From contig CAWCJS010000007.1 in assembly GCA_963795795.1 (NCBI GenBank), positions 1 to 64,000 of the forward strand: a DNA stretch of 64,000 nucleotides, given 5' to 3'. The position numbers and the translations under genes are program-made. The notes below the pieces were generated by a model that did not search any database, was not told where the DNA came from, and was given only the letters and a program-made list of their open reading frames with translations. Numbering within the stretch: position 1 is the first letter of the stretch; every line of letters begins with the position of its first letter. Origin of the DNA: Palsa-504 sp963795795. Lineage in GTDB: Bacteria > Actinomycetota > Actinomycetes > Streptosporangiales > Streptosporangiaceae. Shown in pieces: positions 16,295 to 25,691 of the stretch.

Positions 16295-17542
16295 TCAGTG
16301 CGTGCGGACCTTCAGCACCTGGGGTCCGCGGAACGAGATGTTCGGGTGGAAGGTCAGTTCCTGGCCGGGCGCGAGCGTGAGCCGGGGGTAGCGGCGGCCT
16401 AGCTCGGCGAGCGCGACCTGCGCCTCCAGCTTGCCGAGGTTCGCGCCCAGGCAGAAGTGCAGGCCCTTGCCGAAGGCCAGATGACGTTCGGCATCGGGAC
16501 GGTGCAGGTCGAAGTCGTCCGGCGTGGCGAACGCCGCGGCGTCCCGGCCCGCCGCCGCCAGCCAGAGGAACAGCCTGGCGCCCTGGGGTAGCTGAACGCC
16601 GGCCAGCGTGACCGGGCGGGTCGTGACCCGGCGCCAGACCGGCACGGACGGGTCGTAGCGCAGGCTTTCCTCGACCGCGGCGGGAATCAGGTCCGGGTCC
16701 CGGACGACCTGCGCCCAGCGTCCGGGGTCCTCGAGCAGGCGCCGCGCGGTGTTCCCGATGAGCCCGGTGGTGGTCTCGTGCCCGGCGAACGAGAGCGAGA
16801 ACAGGATCGAGGAGATCTCGTCGAGGGTGAGCCGTTCCGGGTCCTCGTCGTGGATGGCGATCAGGCCGCTGGTCACGTCGTCGCCGGGCTGGCCGACCTT
16901 GACGTCTACCAGGTCCCGCAGGTACTTCCGGTAGGCGGCCATCGCGGTGGCGATCTCCACCTGGTCCTCGGGGGCCGGGCGTCCCCAGGCCAGGGCGGCG
17001 CGGTACCCGCACCACTGCTTGAGCCTGGCGTAGTCCTGCTCGGGCACGCCCATCAGGGAGAAGACGATGTTGGCGGGCAGCGGGAAGGCCAGGGCGGCGA
17101 CCAGATCGAACTCTTCGGCCTGGGCCGGGATGGCGTCGAGCAGCCGGGCGGCGGTCGCCTCGATGGTGGGGACCATGGCCATGACGCGTTTCATGCTGAA
17201 CGCGCGGGCGGCCGGCTTGCGCAGCCTGGCGTGTTCCGGCTCGTCCAGGCTGACCATGCTTGGCTGGGGCCGGTGGCCGCCGGCGAGCAGGATCTGCTGG
17301 GCTTCGGGCACCAGGGGAACCAGCGGCGCCTGGGCCACCGCCGCCGAGTAGGTGGCCGGGTCCCGGAATACCTCGTCGATGTCGGCGTGCCTGGTGACCA
17401 CGTAGTAGCCGATCGACGGGGCGAAGAAGACGGGGGCGCCGTCCAGGTCGAGCGCTGCCATGACCGCGTAGGGGTCGGCGAGGAATTCGGGCGAGAGGGG
17501 GTCGAACGACTCGTCGACGGGACAGCCGGGGGTCGTGGTCAT
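16295..17542 (-). CDS. cytochrome P450
   Basis: A 415-residue soluble bacterial monooxygenase. It shows the I-helix AGHETTTG (oxygen activation), the K-helix ExxR in EESLRYDP, and the heme loop FGKGLHFCLGANLGK with the Cys ligand. DEPEHARLRKPAARAFS is the C-helix block. Electron partners (ferredoxin, reductase) are not encoded nearby. It is downstream of a secreted phosphoesterase on the same strand with an 85-bp gap and convergent with sepX. The substrate is not predictable, and no biosynthetic cluster surrounds it. Confidence 0.95.
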   Translation of the reverse strand: MTTTPGCPVDESFDPLSPEFLADPYAVMAALDLDGAPVFFAPSIGYYVVTRHADIDEVFRDPATYSAAVAQAPLVPLVPEAQQILLAGGHRPQPSMVSLDEPEHARLRKPAARAFSMKRVMAMVPTIEATAARLLDAIPAQAEEFDLVAALAFPLPANIVFSLMGVPEQDYARLKQWCGYRAALAWGRPAPEDQVEIATAMAAYRKYLRDLVDVKVGQPGDDVTSGLIAIHDEDPERLTLDEISSILFSLSFAGHETTTGLIGNTARRLLEDPGRWAQVVRDPDLIPAAVEESLRYDPSVPVWRRVTTRPVTLAGVQLPQGARLFLWLAAAGRDAAAFATPDDFDLHRPDAERHLAFGKGLHFCLGANLGKLEAQVALAELGRRYPRLTLAPGQELTFHPNISFRGPQVLKVRTH

Positions 17543-17627
17543 CGCGCACCTCCTCGGAGTCGGCGCAGCGGCCGCATGATGCCCATGATGGATTTGGCCG
17601 GGGCCGCTGTCACGTCGTGGCTTCCGG

Positions 17628-19256
17628 CTACGGCGTCGATGCTGGCCCGGGCGCGGGATGGGTGGACAGCAGCACGGGCGGCCTGGGCGGCTGGCTGAAG
17701 TCGAAGTCCGAGATCAGGTCGCCGAGGATCGCCTCGTCCTCGCGGACGTCGGGCCGCGGGTCGGGCCGGCCGTCGGTCGCGGGGTTCAGCCTGGCGCCGC
17801 CCAGGAAGTCATCCTCGATGAACTTGTTGTACGCGTCGAAGGACAGGACCTGATGGTCGACATAGCCCTGCTTGGCGTACGGGCTGATGAGCAGGGCGGG
17901 CACCCGGAGGCCGTAGCCGTTCTGGTCGACCATCGGCGGGACCACGTTGTCGTAGAAGCCTCCCCAGTCGTCCCAGGTCAGGAAGATCGCCGTGGAGTCC
18001 CAGTCGGGCCCGCGCATGATCGTGTTGATCAGGTTCGTCACGTAGGCCTGGCCGGTGGCCAGGTTCGCGGGCGGATGGTCGCTGTTGGCCTGGGTGGGGG
18101 CGATCCACGACACCGCCGGGAGGGTGCCCTGCTCGGCGGCGGTGTAGAACGACGACAGGTTCTTGATGTCGCCCAGCTGGCCGTCCTGCTTGACGTCGGT
18201 GAAGGAGGGCAGCGGGTTCCAGATCGAGGGGGTCCCGACCCCCTGCTTGACCGGCGCGCAGCCCGCCGCGGTCTGGTCCGGGTTGTCGTCGCAGTCGGGC
18301 TGGATGCCGGCTTGCACGAAGTAGGCCCAGGAGACGTTCTCCTTGTGCAGCAGGTAGGTCAGGTCGGTCCACGAGTACAGGCCCAGCTGTGATGCCTCGC
18401 CTCCCCCGTTGTTCCCGAGCAGCAGCTGAAGGTCGGCGCGCGTGAGGTAGCGCAGGCACGCCTCGCCCGCCGCGATCACCTTCGGGTCGGTGACGCTGGT
18501 GGAGGTTCCGAGTTTCGTGACGCCGTGAGCCGCCATGCACGAGCGGAAGGCCGCCGGGAGGTCCCTGAGGTTCAGCCCGCCCGCGGCGGCTCCGCTCTGT
18601 TCCGCGTCATTGGTGCAGCTATCGGGGTTCGTGCTGGTGCAATGCGCCGACCAGCCGCTGACCAGGTACAGGTGAGCGGGCAGGGACCACGAGTCGACCG
18701 GCTCGAACATGTGGTCCTGGAGGACGAAATCCTGGGCGTACGTCCAGTAATTGGGGATCTCCCGGGCGTCGTGGTAGCCCATGACATCCGGTGGGTTCTT
18801 GGGCAGGCAGACCGGCGTCGGAGGGTTCGTGCTGGCGCAGCCGCGGGTGGACGCATTCTCGGCGCTCGTGACGAACCCGTCCATCTTGCCGCCGTCGATG
18901 TCCGCGATGCCGTCGGTCAGGTTGTGCCCTGCACCGCCGTTCACCAGGCTCGGATCGTGGTAGGGCTTGTCGCAGCCCTTGGTTCTTGGATCGGGCACGC
19001 AGACCGTGAACTGGCCGTCCTTGACCGGGATGCCGTCCGCCCCGGGGTAGGTCCCGAAGAACGAATCGAACGACCGGTTCTCCTGCATGATGATGACGAC
19101 GTGGCGGATCTTGTGGATCCCGGTCGGCACCGGGGTCGGCGGCGGGGTGGTGGTGCTCGACGGCTGGCTCGTGCAGCCGGCCAGGCACGCCATCACCAGG
19201 GCGGCTGCCGCCGCTGCCGTCGACAGTGGGCGACGGACGGATCCCGTGTACCGCAA
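17628..19256 (-). CDS. secreted lipoprotein phosphoesterase (phospholipase C/acid phosphatase family)
   Basis: A 542-residue exported phosphoesterase. The N-terminus has a basic start, hydrophobic core AAAAAALVMACLAGC with a lipobox Cys, then a Ser/Thr/Pro linker. The catalytic domain opens with HVVIIMQENRSFDSFFGTYPG, the signature of the phospholipase C/AcpA group. SDHPP, the IFLTWDDWGGFYDNV block and RVPALLISPYAK are further family motifs. TTG 19256 is preferred because GGAGGGCGGGGAG precedes it; a longer frame from TTG 19289 has a weaker site. It probably acts outside the membrane on phosphodiesters or phosphomonoesters. Confidence 0.9.
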   Translation of the reverse strand: MRYTGSVRRPLSTAAAAAALVMACLAGCTSQPSSTTTPPPTPVPTGIHKIRHVVIIMQENRSFDSFFGTYPGADGIPVKDGQFTVCVPDPRTKGCDKPYHDPSLVNGGAGHNLTDGIADIDGGKMDGFVTSAENASTRGCASTNPPTPVCLPKNPPDVMGYHDAREIPNYWTYAQDFVLQDHMFEPVDSWSLPAHLYLVSGWSAHCTSTNPDSCTNDAEQSGAAAGGLNLRDLPAAFRSCMAAHGVTKLGTSTSVTDPKVIAAGEACLRYLTRADLQLLLGNNGGGEASQLGLYSWTDLTYLLHKENVSWAYFVQAGIQPDCDDNPDQTAAGCAPVKQGVGTPSIWNPLPSFTDVKQDGQLGDIKNLSSFYTAAEQGTLPAVSWIAPTQANSDHPPANLATGQAYVTNLINTIMRGPDWDSTAIFLTWDDWGGFYDNVVPPMVDQNGYGLRVPALLISPYAKQGYVDHQVLSFDAYNKFIEDDFLGGARLNPATDGRPDPRPDVREDEAILGDLISDFDFSQPPRPPVLLSTHPAPGPASTP

Positions 19257-19420
19257 CTCCCCGCCCTCCGCTGAAGCTTCCTTGATCAACCGTGGCGGTC
19301 CCCAAGTTAGCGGCTGGCCAGCGCGGGCGCGAGGTCTGATCGGGCTGGCGGCTGGCAGGCGGCTCCGGCGAGACGGAACGCGGGCATGGTCGCGGATTTG
19401 CTACGCTAGCTCAGGTTCTC

Positions 19421-19494
19421 GGGGCTGTAGCGCAGTCCGGTAGCGCACCTCGTTCGCATCGAGGGGGCCAGGGGTTCAAATCCCCTCAGCTCCA
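19421..19494 (+). tRNA. tRNA-Ala (anticodon CGC)
   Basis: Complete cloverleaf: acceptor GGGGCTG/CAGCTCC with the G3-U70 wobble pair that marks alanine tRNA, D stem GCGC/GCGC, anticodon stem CCTCG/CGAGG with loop TTCGCAT, T stem AGGGG/CCCCT with TTCAAAT, and discriminator A. 74 nt. ACC follows the acceptor, so the terminal CCA is not fully encoded. Confidence 0.96.
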
Positions 19495-19654
19495 CCGAGT
19501 ACTTGCAGGTCAGAGTCCTGTCATCGGGGCGTGCCGGTGAAGGATATCGCCCGGGCCCGGCACGCGAGTTCACGCACGACCGAGGCGATCTTCGGCGTGA
19601 GCTGCGCCCGGTGATAGGGATTGCGAGCCGACGTCGGGCGTTAGGATCGCCGGT

Positions 19655-20491
19655 ATGCCCGAACAAGCCCCCAGCCAGTTCGCGGGGGTACCTGCTGATG
19701 GCGGTATGGCGCAATTGGATACCCGGCATGCTCATCCGGCCCGGGTCTATAACTACTGGCTGGGCGGCAAGGACAACTTCGCCGCGGATCGTGAGGCCGC
19801 CGAGCAGGCGATCGCCGCTAATCCCGGGATCGTGGCCGATGTGCGGGAGAACCGTGCCTTCCTGGTCCGGGCGGTGCGCTATCTGGCCGGGGAGTGCGGC
19901 CTCCGCCAGTTCCTGGATATCGGCACCGGCCTGCCGGTGGCCGATAACACCCACCAGGTGGCCCAGGCGGTCGCGCCGGACGCGCGGATCGTTTACGCGG
20001 ACAACGACCCCATCGTGCTGCTGCACGCCCGGGCGCTCATGACCAGCACCCCGCAGGGTGCGTGCGACTACGTCGAAGCGGACCTTCGCGATACCGCAGC
20101 CATCGTCCAGGCCGCCTCGCGGACCCTGGACCTCAGTGCGCCGGTGGCGCTGATGCTGCTGATCGTCTTGCACCTGATCCCCGACGCCGACGGCCCGTAC
20201 GGCATCGTGTCAGACCTGGCCGCCGCGCTGCCACCCGGCAGCTACCTGGTGATATCGCACCCAGCCAGCGACATCCGCCCGGAGCAGATGGCCGAGATGA
20301 CCCGGCGGGTGAACCAGCGGATGAGCGGCCCGGTGGCCACCATGCGCGACCGGGCGGCGGTCGCCCGCTTCTTCGACGGGTTCGACCTGCTCCCGCCCGG
20401 GGTGGTCCAGCCGCAGCAGTGGCGGCCCGAACCGGCAACGCTGAGCCCGCCGCAGGTGACGGCCTGGTGCGGAGTCGCCCGCAAGCGGTAA
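19655..20491 (+). CDS. SAV2177-type SAM-dependent methyltransferase
   Basis: A 278-residue protein of the actinomycete-specific Methyltransf_19 family. Family marks: RVYNYWLGGKDNFAADREAAE near the N-terminus, FLDIGTGLPVADNTHQVAQ (SAM loop), VYADNDPIVLLHARALM, and the end, LPPGVVQPQQWRP. These proteins occur in many copies in filamentous actinomycetes; substrates are unknown. It sits 160 bp after tRNA-Ala. Its 3' end is overlapped in antisense by the degenerate tail of the next gene. Confidence 0.93.
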   Translation: MPEQAPSQFAGVPADGGMAQLDTRHAHPARVYNYWLGGKDNFAADREAAEQAIAANPGIVADVRENRAFLVRAVRYLAGECGLRQFLDIGTGLPVADNTHQVAQAVAPDARIVYADNDPIVLLHARALMTSTPQGACDYVEADLRDTAAIVQAASRTLDLSAPVALMLLIVLHLIPDADGPYGIVSDLAAALPPGSYLVISHPASDIRPEQMAEMTRRVNQRMSGPVATMRDRAAVARFFDGFDLLPPGVVQPQQWRPEPATLSPPQVTAWCGVARKR

Positions 20492-22968
20492 CACCGCGCA
20501 TGGCATGCTGCCCGGCCTCGCCGCGGTGGCCTGACCGCATGTGTAGCCAGCCGCCGGATCAGCCAGGATCGGCGGCGGGAATACCCGTCGGCCCGGCACA
20601 GCGCAATCGTGACGGCCGACCGTTGCGGCGGCCAAGACCGAGCCCGGTCCGCCAGGGCCGATGACGGTAACGTTGCCCCGGGTTCGGCGCGGGTCAGGGC
20701 GCGCGCTCCGCCTTCTGCTGCCTTCGACGGCCGCGTGCCGATGGCCAGTGCCACGGCTGCCTCGCTGCTCAGCGCCTGTCCCTGCGCCCACAGCCGGGCG
20801 ATGGCGGCCTCGCCCAGGTGGCCCGCCGGAGCGAGAAAGGTTTCGGTGCGGGCCGACGGCAGCGGCGGCACTCCGGCCGACTCGCGCAGCGTCGCGGCCG
20901 CCGCCGCGAGCTGCACCGCCCGCTCGGGCTGCTTCTCCCGCCCGGCCAGGGCCGCGAAGGCCTCAAGCCCGCGCGCGACGCCGACGCGGGTGCCGGTGGC
21001 CTGGCTGAGCTTGATGCTCCTGGCCAGGTGCCGGTGGGCTTGCCCGGCCGCGCCGAGGTCGAGCGCCACGCGGCCCAGGCCGGCCAGGCAGTGCGCGATC
21101 TCCAGCCGGGCGCCGATCTCCTCCAGGATCGGCAGCGCCTCTACATAGCGGTCGTGGGCCTGGCCTGGATGCCCGCGGAGGCGGGCCAGGTCGCCGAGGC
21201 CGAGCAGGGCCCGGGCGGCGCCCCACTGCTGGTCGATCCGTCGCATGACGGTGACCGAGGCGCGGGCCAGCAGTTCAGCTTCGCGCAGCTTGCCTGCCCG
21301 GGCCGCGATCGCGGCCCGGGTGCCCAGGGCGTAGCCCTCGTTCCAGCCGTCACCGGCGGCCCGCGCCGCCGACAGCGCCTGGTCCGCGCGGACTGCCGCT
21401 TCATAGGCTCGTCCGGTCCGCAGGGCGATCTCGCTGAGCAGGTTCAGCGCCGTCCCCGTCCAGAACTCCTCTCCTGCCTCGCGGCACAGCGCCAGTCCCT
21501 CCTCGCCCAGCGATTCGGCCGCGGCGGGGTCGCTGGCCACGGCGAGCTGGGCCCGTGCCACCAGGGCAGCGCCCCGGACCCCAGGTGCCGGAGCCGACCC
21601 GCCCAGGGCCAGGAAGGCATCCAGCCATTCGCCGCCCTCGGCGACAGTGCCCCAGACCAGCCAGCGCGGGCTGACGGCGGTGCAGATTCGCAGCCCGGTC
21701 TCCGCATCGCCGTCAGCCAGGCACCACGTCAGGACCTGGGTGATGTTGCCCTCGTCCAGGTGGTACCGGCGGGAGCAGGCGACCCGTTCCTGCCACGGGA
21801 CCGCACCCGGAGCCATCCCGACCGCCAGGCAGTACTCCGCGATCTGCAGCACGTAATCGCGAAGCGCGCACTCGACCCGGGCCGACTCCCCGGACCCGGC
21901 CAGCCGCGCCGCCGCATAATCCCTGATCGTGTCCAGCATCCGGTAGCGAGCCTGGCCCGCGACCTCGGGCTCGGGCACCACCAGGGACTTATCCACCAGG
22001 GCAGCGATCAGGCCCGCCACGTCACCGGCCGGGACGGCATCCCCGGAGCAGACCTGCCCGGCCATCTCCGGCGACCAGCCGCAGAAGACAGACAGCCGCC
22101 CGAACAGCGCCTGCTCCGCCTCGGTGAGCAGCTCGTAACTCCACTCGATCGCGGCGCGCAACGTGCGCTGGCGCGGCGAAGCGGACCGGTCCCCGGTAGT
22201 CAGCAGCGCGAACCTGTTGCCCAGCCGGGCGCAGATCTGCTCGACCGGCACATCCCGCACCCGCGCGGCCGCCAGCTCGATCGCCAGCGGCAGCCCGTCC
22301 AGCGCACGGCAGACCGCCGCCACAGCCCGCACGTTAGCCGGGCCCAGAGCGAAACCCGGCAGGGCCGCTGACGCCCGGGCGGCGAACAGGCGGATGGCCT
22401 CATCGTGATCCCCGGCCCCGGCGTCGTGCCTCATGGACACCGACACCGCGAACAGCGGAGGCACCCGCCACACCGTCTCCCCCACCACCCGCAACGGCTC
22501 ACGGCTGGTGACCACCAGCCGCAGCCCCGGCGAGGCTGCCAGCAGATGCCGTGACACCTCGGCGCACGCGCCGGCCAGGTGCTCGCAATTATCCAGGGCC
22601 AGCAGCAGCCTGCGCCGCCGCAGCACATCGGCCAGGGTCTCCAGCAGCGCGCGGCCGGGCTCCTCGCTGACCCCCAGCGCGGCCGCCACGCGCGAGACGA
22701 CCAGGTCAGGCTGCCGCAGATCCGCCAGCTCGACGAACCACGCCCCGTCAGCGAACTCAGCCGCCATCAAGGCCAGCAGCCGCAACGCCAGCCTCGTCTT
22801 CCCGATCCCCCCGGGCCCGCACAGCGTCAGCACACGCACCGAAGAAACCAGCTGGCGCAGCTCACCGAGCTCACCCTCACGACCGACGAAGCTGTTCGGC
22901 TCCACCGGCAGGTCCGCCTTGATAATCCCGAACACCTCCTCCGCCCGAACGCCAGCGAACAAGATCAC
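20242..22968 (-). CDS. AfsR/LAL-like ATPase regulator without recognisable DNA-binding domain
   Basis: A large ATPase with TPR-like repeats. After the start comes LPVEPNSFVGREGELGELRQL, Walker A TLCGPGGIGKTRLALRLL, Walker B LLLALDNCEHL, and the NB-ARC helices with GLPLAIELAAAR and SPRQRTLRAAIEWSY. TPR-like repeats fill about residues 480-760. Relatives usually end in a LuxR HTH; here everything after about 20700 is Arg-rich, resembles no domain and overlaps the methyltransferase gene. The C-terminus is probably lost or frameshifted. GTG 22968 is preferred because GAGG precedes it; the frame also opens upstream into a remnant. Confidence 0.78.
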   Translation of the reverse strand: MILFAGVRAEEVFGIIKADLPVEPNSFVGREGELGELRQLVSSVRVLTLCGPGGIGKTRLALRLLALMAAEFADGAWFVELADLRQPDLVVSRVAAALGVSEEPGRALLETLADVLRRRRLLLALDNCEHLAGACAEVSRHLLAASPGLRLVVTSREPLRVVGETVWRVPPLFAVSVSMRHDAGAGDHDEAIRLFAARASAALPGFALGPANVRAVAAVCRALDGLPLAIELAAARVRDVPVEQICARLGNRFALLTTGDRSASPRQRTLRAAIEWSYELLTEAEQALFGRLSVFCGWSPEMAGQVCSGDAVPAGDVAGLIAALVDKSLVVPEPEVAGQARYRMLDTIRDYAAARLAGSGESARVECALRDYVLQIAEYCLAVGMAPGAVPWQERVACSRRYHLDEGNITQVLTWCLADGDAETGLRICTAVSPRWLVWGTVAEGGEWLDAFLALGGSAPAPGVRGAALVARAQLAVASDPAAAESLGEEGLALCREAGEEFWTGTALNLLSEIALRTGRAYEAAVRADQALSAARAAGDGWNEGYALGTRAAIAARAGKLREAELLARASVTVMRRIDQQWGAARALLGLGDLARLRGHPGQAHDRYVEALPILEEIGARLEIAHCLAGLGRVALDLGAAGQAHRHLARSIKLSQATGTRVGVARGLEAFAALAGREKQPERAVQLAAAAATLRESAGVPPLPSARTETFLAPAGHLGEAAIARLWAQGQALSSEAAVALAIGTRPSKAAEGGARALTRAEPGATLPSSALADRARSWPPQRSAVTIALCRADGYSRRRSWLIRRLATHAVRPPRRGRAACHARCYRLRATPHQAVTCGGLSVAGSGRHCCGWTTPGGSRSNPSKKRATAARSRMVATGPLIRWFTRRVISAICSGRMSLAGCDITR

Positions 22969-23035
22969 AGTAAACCTCGGCCCCTCACCCCGGGAATGCC
23001 CCGACCCGGGCCACAGCACCTGCCCGGCCGGCCCT

Positions 23036-23390
23036 CGCCGTTGAGCTGGCAGGAGTGGCCGGAGGCGTGCTTGATCCACACCGGCCGGCCGCCGCTGACG
23101 CGATCAAGCACGTCACGGTCCGGGACCGCGCCGTGGAGCAGGACGGGGTTGAAGCCGCAGGCCACGATCCAGTCATCGGCCCCGCCGTCCTGGGCACGGT
23201 CCCCGATGATGCGGTACAGGTCGTCCAGGGATCTCACGCCGGAAAGATCAGTCTCGATGAGCGTCATGCCGAACCAGACGCTGTGCGCGTGCGCGTCATT
23301 GAACCCGGGCAGCACGACACGGTCGTGCGCGTCGACGCGCTCGCGCGCCCGCAGGCCCTCGACATCGTTCCCCTGGGCCTGGCTCTCGCG
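23036..23390 (-). pseudogene. N-terminal remnant of an amidohydrolase (YtcJ-like)
   Basis: On the minus strand the sequence reads VVLPGFNDAHAHSVWFGM, the metal-binding HxH start of amidohydrolase-3 enzymes, continuing through SLDDLYRIIGDRAQ and WIVACGFNPVLLHG to PVWIKHASGHSCQLN. It then breaks off where the remaining 350 or more residues should be. The downstream end abuts the regulator gene at 22968. Only about a quarter of the gene survives. Confidence 0.75.
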
Positions 23391-23620
23391 GGGCGGCGTG
23401 GCGGGAGACGTCTACGGCCAGCAGCGGATCCCAAGAGCACATCCAGGACCCGGTCAAGTCCCTGGTCATGGGCTGCCGTACCAGCGGTACGGCCAAGGTC
23501 CACGCCATCCGCCTGGCCTGGGAACAGCAGCGGCATAACTGCGAAAGCCGGGAGTAACGTGGAGATCGGACGAATACCTGGGCTCAGTCACGCTCATGCA
23601 TGGCAGGGGATCGACCAATC

Positions 23621-24031
23621 ATGTCCAGACGCTTTGCCTACGCCATTGACAAGCGATATTTGCCGTTGCTGGTGCCTTTCGGGCTGCGAGGTTCAAAGGA
23701 CGGCGTCACGCTCACGGACGACGGCTCCTTGTCGGCGACCTTCGGTTTCTTCAAGATCAAGACGCCGCTGGCAAACGTCACTGAGGCGCACATCACCCGG
23801 AACTACCGCTGGTGGACCGCGTTCGGTGTTCGCGGGTCCATGGTCGACGACGGCTTGAGCTTCGGAACGAACCACAACGCGGGGGTCTGCATCCATTTCG
23901 CGGAGAAGGTGCCATCACCGCTTCGCCGAAGTGGCCACTCGGCGCTCACCGTGACCGTGGCAGACCTCGAAGGGTTGACCAGCGCCTTGGGGGGCGAGCA
24001 CGGCGAAGCATTCAGTGCCTCCCCGCCCTGA
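23621..24031 (+). CDS. conserved hypothetical protein (actinobacterial)
   Basis: A 136-residue protein without a named domain. The start MSRRFAYAIDKRYLPLLVPFGLR and the segment HITRNYRWWTAFGVRGSMVDDGLSFGTN are regular and strand-rich, and I recall similar uncharacterised proteins in mycobacteria and relatives. No signal peptide or transmembrane segment. ATG 23621 is chosen for its conserved-looking N-terminus; ATG 23600 would add seven residues. It stands alone. Confidence 0.7.
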   Translation: MSRRFAYAIDKRYLPLLVPFGLRGSKDGVTLTDDGSLSATFGFFKIKTPLANVTEAHITRNYRWWTAFGVRGSMVDDGLSFGTNHNAGVCIHFAEKVPSPLRRSGHSALTVTVADLEGLTSALGGEHGEAFSASPP

Positions 24032-24128
24032 GCCGGGCCGATCGACGATCCGGGTCGCATCCTTCGCCGGGTAGGACCTGGTCTGGTGAACGAGTCGGCC
24101 ATCGTCGTGGGCGCAGGCGGCCGGCCGT

Positions 24129-24590
24129 CTAGCTGGCGTTCCCGCGGGCTGTCCGGCGCCGCCTGGCGGTGATCGCCAGCCATAGCGACAGCAGCAGGAT
24201 GACCATCCCGTCCAGGGCGTGCAGCCCGCCGATCCACTTGCTGTTCTCGCCCGCGGCGGCGAGCGCGGTCTGCGCGACGATGACCAGCAGGGCCAGCACG
24301 AAGGTCCAGATCACCGTGGTGCGGGACGCCCACGCGATCAGGGCCAGGATGAGCAAGATGAGCGAGAGCACCATCAAGACCGTGCCCCACGTCCGGTGCG
24401 GGTCCAGGCTCGTGGCGTTGGCCACCTTGGCGGAGTTGATGCCGAAGATGCCAATGCCCGCCAGGTACACCTGGATCAGGACCCCGAGGACGAAGAAGGC
24501 GGCGAGGTAGCCGTACGCCACGTCCACCGCCCGCCTCGCGCCGGCCCGCCGCTGCCGCGTGACGGGAACGTCACTGGTCTTGGCTGTCAT
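24129..24590 (-). CDS. four-helix integral membrane protein (DUF6220-like)
   Basis: 153 residues with four hydrophobic helices at about 26-48, 68-90, 94-112 and 122-142. The segments YGYLAAFFVLGVLIQVYLAG and LHALDGMVILLLSLWLA resemble DUF6220-type actinobacterial membrane proteins, an assignment made from memory. A charged N-terminus (RQRRAGARR) suggests a cytosolic start. Function unknown. No operon partner; 190 bp of unassigned sequence lies on its 5' side. Confidence 0.78.
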   Translation of the reverse strand: MTAKTSDVPVTRQRRAGARRAVDVAYGYLAAFFVLGVLIQVYLAGIGIFGINSAKVANATSLDPHRTWGTVLMVLSLILLILALIAWASRTTVIWTFVLALLVIVAQTALAAAGENSKWIGGLHALDGMVILLLSLWLAITARRRRTARGNAS

Positions 24591-24780
24591 GGTCTGTCCC
24601 CCCAGTCGTCGAGACCGTTATGGGGGACAGTTTGCTGCGCGGCCGTTCCGGGATCGTTACGGCACGGGCGCCCGGCAGACGGGTGATTAAAGGCCGCGAC
24701 GAGACACCGGTATCGCCTGACGGCCGGTTCTGGCACCACCGCTGATTACTCAGACCAGTACGGGGAGTGGGGGCCGGTGA

Positions 24781-25536
24781 TCAACTGCCGAGGCTGCGGC
24801 CGCCGTCGACGACGATGCGCTGGCCGGTGATGAACCCGGCGCCCTCGGAGGCGAGGAAGCTGACGGCATGGGCGATGTCGTCGGGAGTTCCCATCCGCCC
24901 GGCGGGCACCGAGGCGAGATAGGCCTTCTTTACATCGTCGGGGACATCGGCGTGGCGCTCCACGGGGATGAAACCAGGCGCGACCGTGTTCACGGTGATA
25001 CCGAACGGGGCCAGTTCGCGGGCCCAGCTGAGGGCCAGGCCGATCTGTGCGCTCTTGGCGGTGGCGTAGGCGGACCTGCCCGGGGGCGGCCGGTGAGCGA
25101 CCTCGGAGTCGATGTGCACGATCCGGCCATACCGCCGGGCCTGCATCCCGGGCAGCACGGCCCGGCCGAGCAGCACCGGGCTCTTCACGAAGAAGTCCAG
25201 CTGGGCCAGGTGGCCGGCCCAGGCTTCGTCGGTCACCGCAGCTTCGGGTTGCGGGCCGGTAGCGTTCAGGACCAGCACATCGACCGCGCCGAGGCAGTCA
25301 GCGACCGCGGCGGCTAGCCCGGCAACCTGGTCCTCGTCGGTGACATCGGCGCAGAAGCCCTCGGCGGCGCCGCCATCGTCACGGATGGCACGGGCGATGT
25401 CAGCGACCTGGCCGTCGCCGGGCCGACCATTGACCGCGACGGCGAAACCATCCCGCGCCAGGCGCCGCGCGATCACCGCCCCCAGGCCCCGCGAGCTGCC
25501 CGTCACCAAAGCGACGCGCCGATGCGTCATTGCCAC
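24781..25536 (-). CDS. SDR family oxidoreductase (FabG-like)
   Basis: Classical short-chain dehydrogenase, 251 residues. It has the cofactor motif TGSSRGLG at 13-20, structural LNATG (NNAG variant), catalytic Ser in HIDSEVAHR and the YxxxK pair in SAYATAKSA, then the C-terminal substrate loop and ITGQRIVVDGG. Arg in NGRPG suggests NADPH preference. Likely reduces a ketone or 3-oxoacyl group; the substrate is unknown. Stands alone. Confidence 0.93.
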   Translation of the reverse strand: MAMTHRRVALVTGSSRGLGAVIARRLARDGFAVAVNGRPGDGQVADIARAIRDDGGAAEGFCADVTDEDQVAGLAAAVADCLGAVDVLVLNATGPQPEAAVTDEAWAGHLAQLDFFVKSPVLLGRAVLPGMQARRYGRIVHIDSEVAHRPPPGRSAYATAKSAQIGLALSWARELAPFGITVNTVAPGFIPVERHADVPDDVKKAYLASVPAGRMGTPDDIAHAVSFLASEGAGFITGQRIVVDGGRSLGS

Positions 25537-25691
25537 GTGGTGATGATCTCACTTCGCCCAGCGCGCCGAGCAGACGCCAGCGCCCTGCGGGCGCAAAGAG
25601 ATGCCCGCCAACATGGCAGCGCTCAAGCAGAGGATGGAAGTGGGCTAAAGCGCCAGCACTCACGCTGCCAGCGTTACCTTGGGAGATCGCG

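Noticed and set aside
16295..19256. Secondary-metabolite cluster around the P450
   Set aside because: Only a phosphoesterase adjoins; no synthase, ferredoxin or tailoring genes are nearby.
19421..23600. Genomic island integrated at tRNA-Ala
   Set aside because: Remnants lie nearby, but there is no integrase, no duplicated tRNA 3' end downstream, and the methyltransferase next to it is a typical actinomycete gene.
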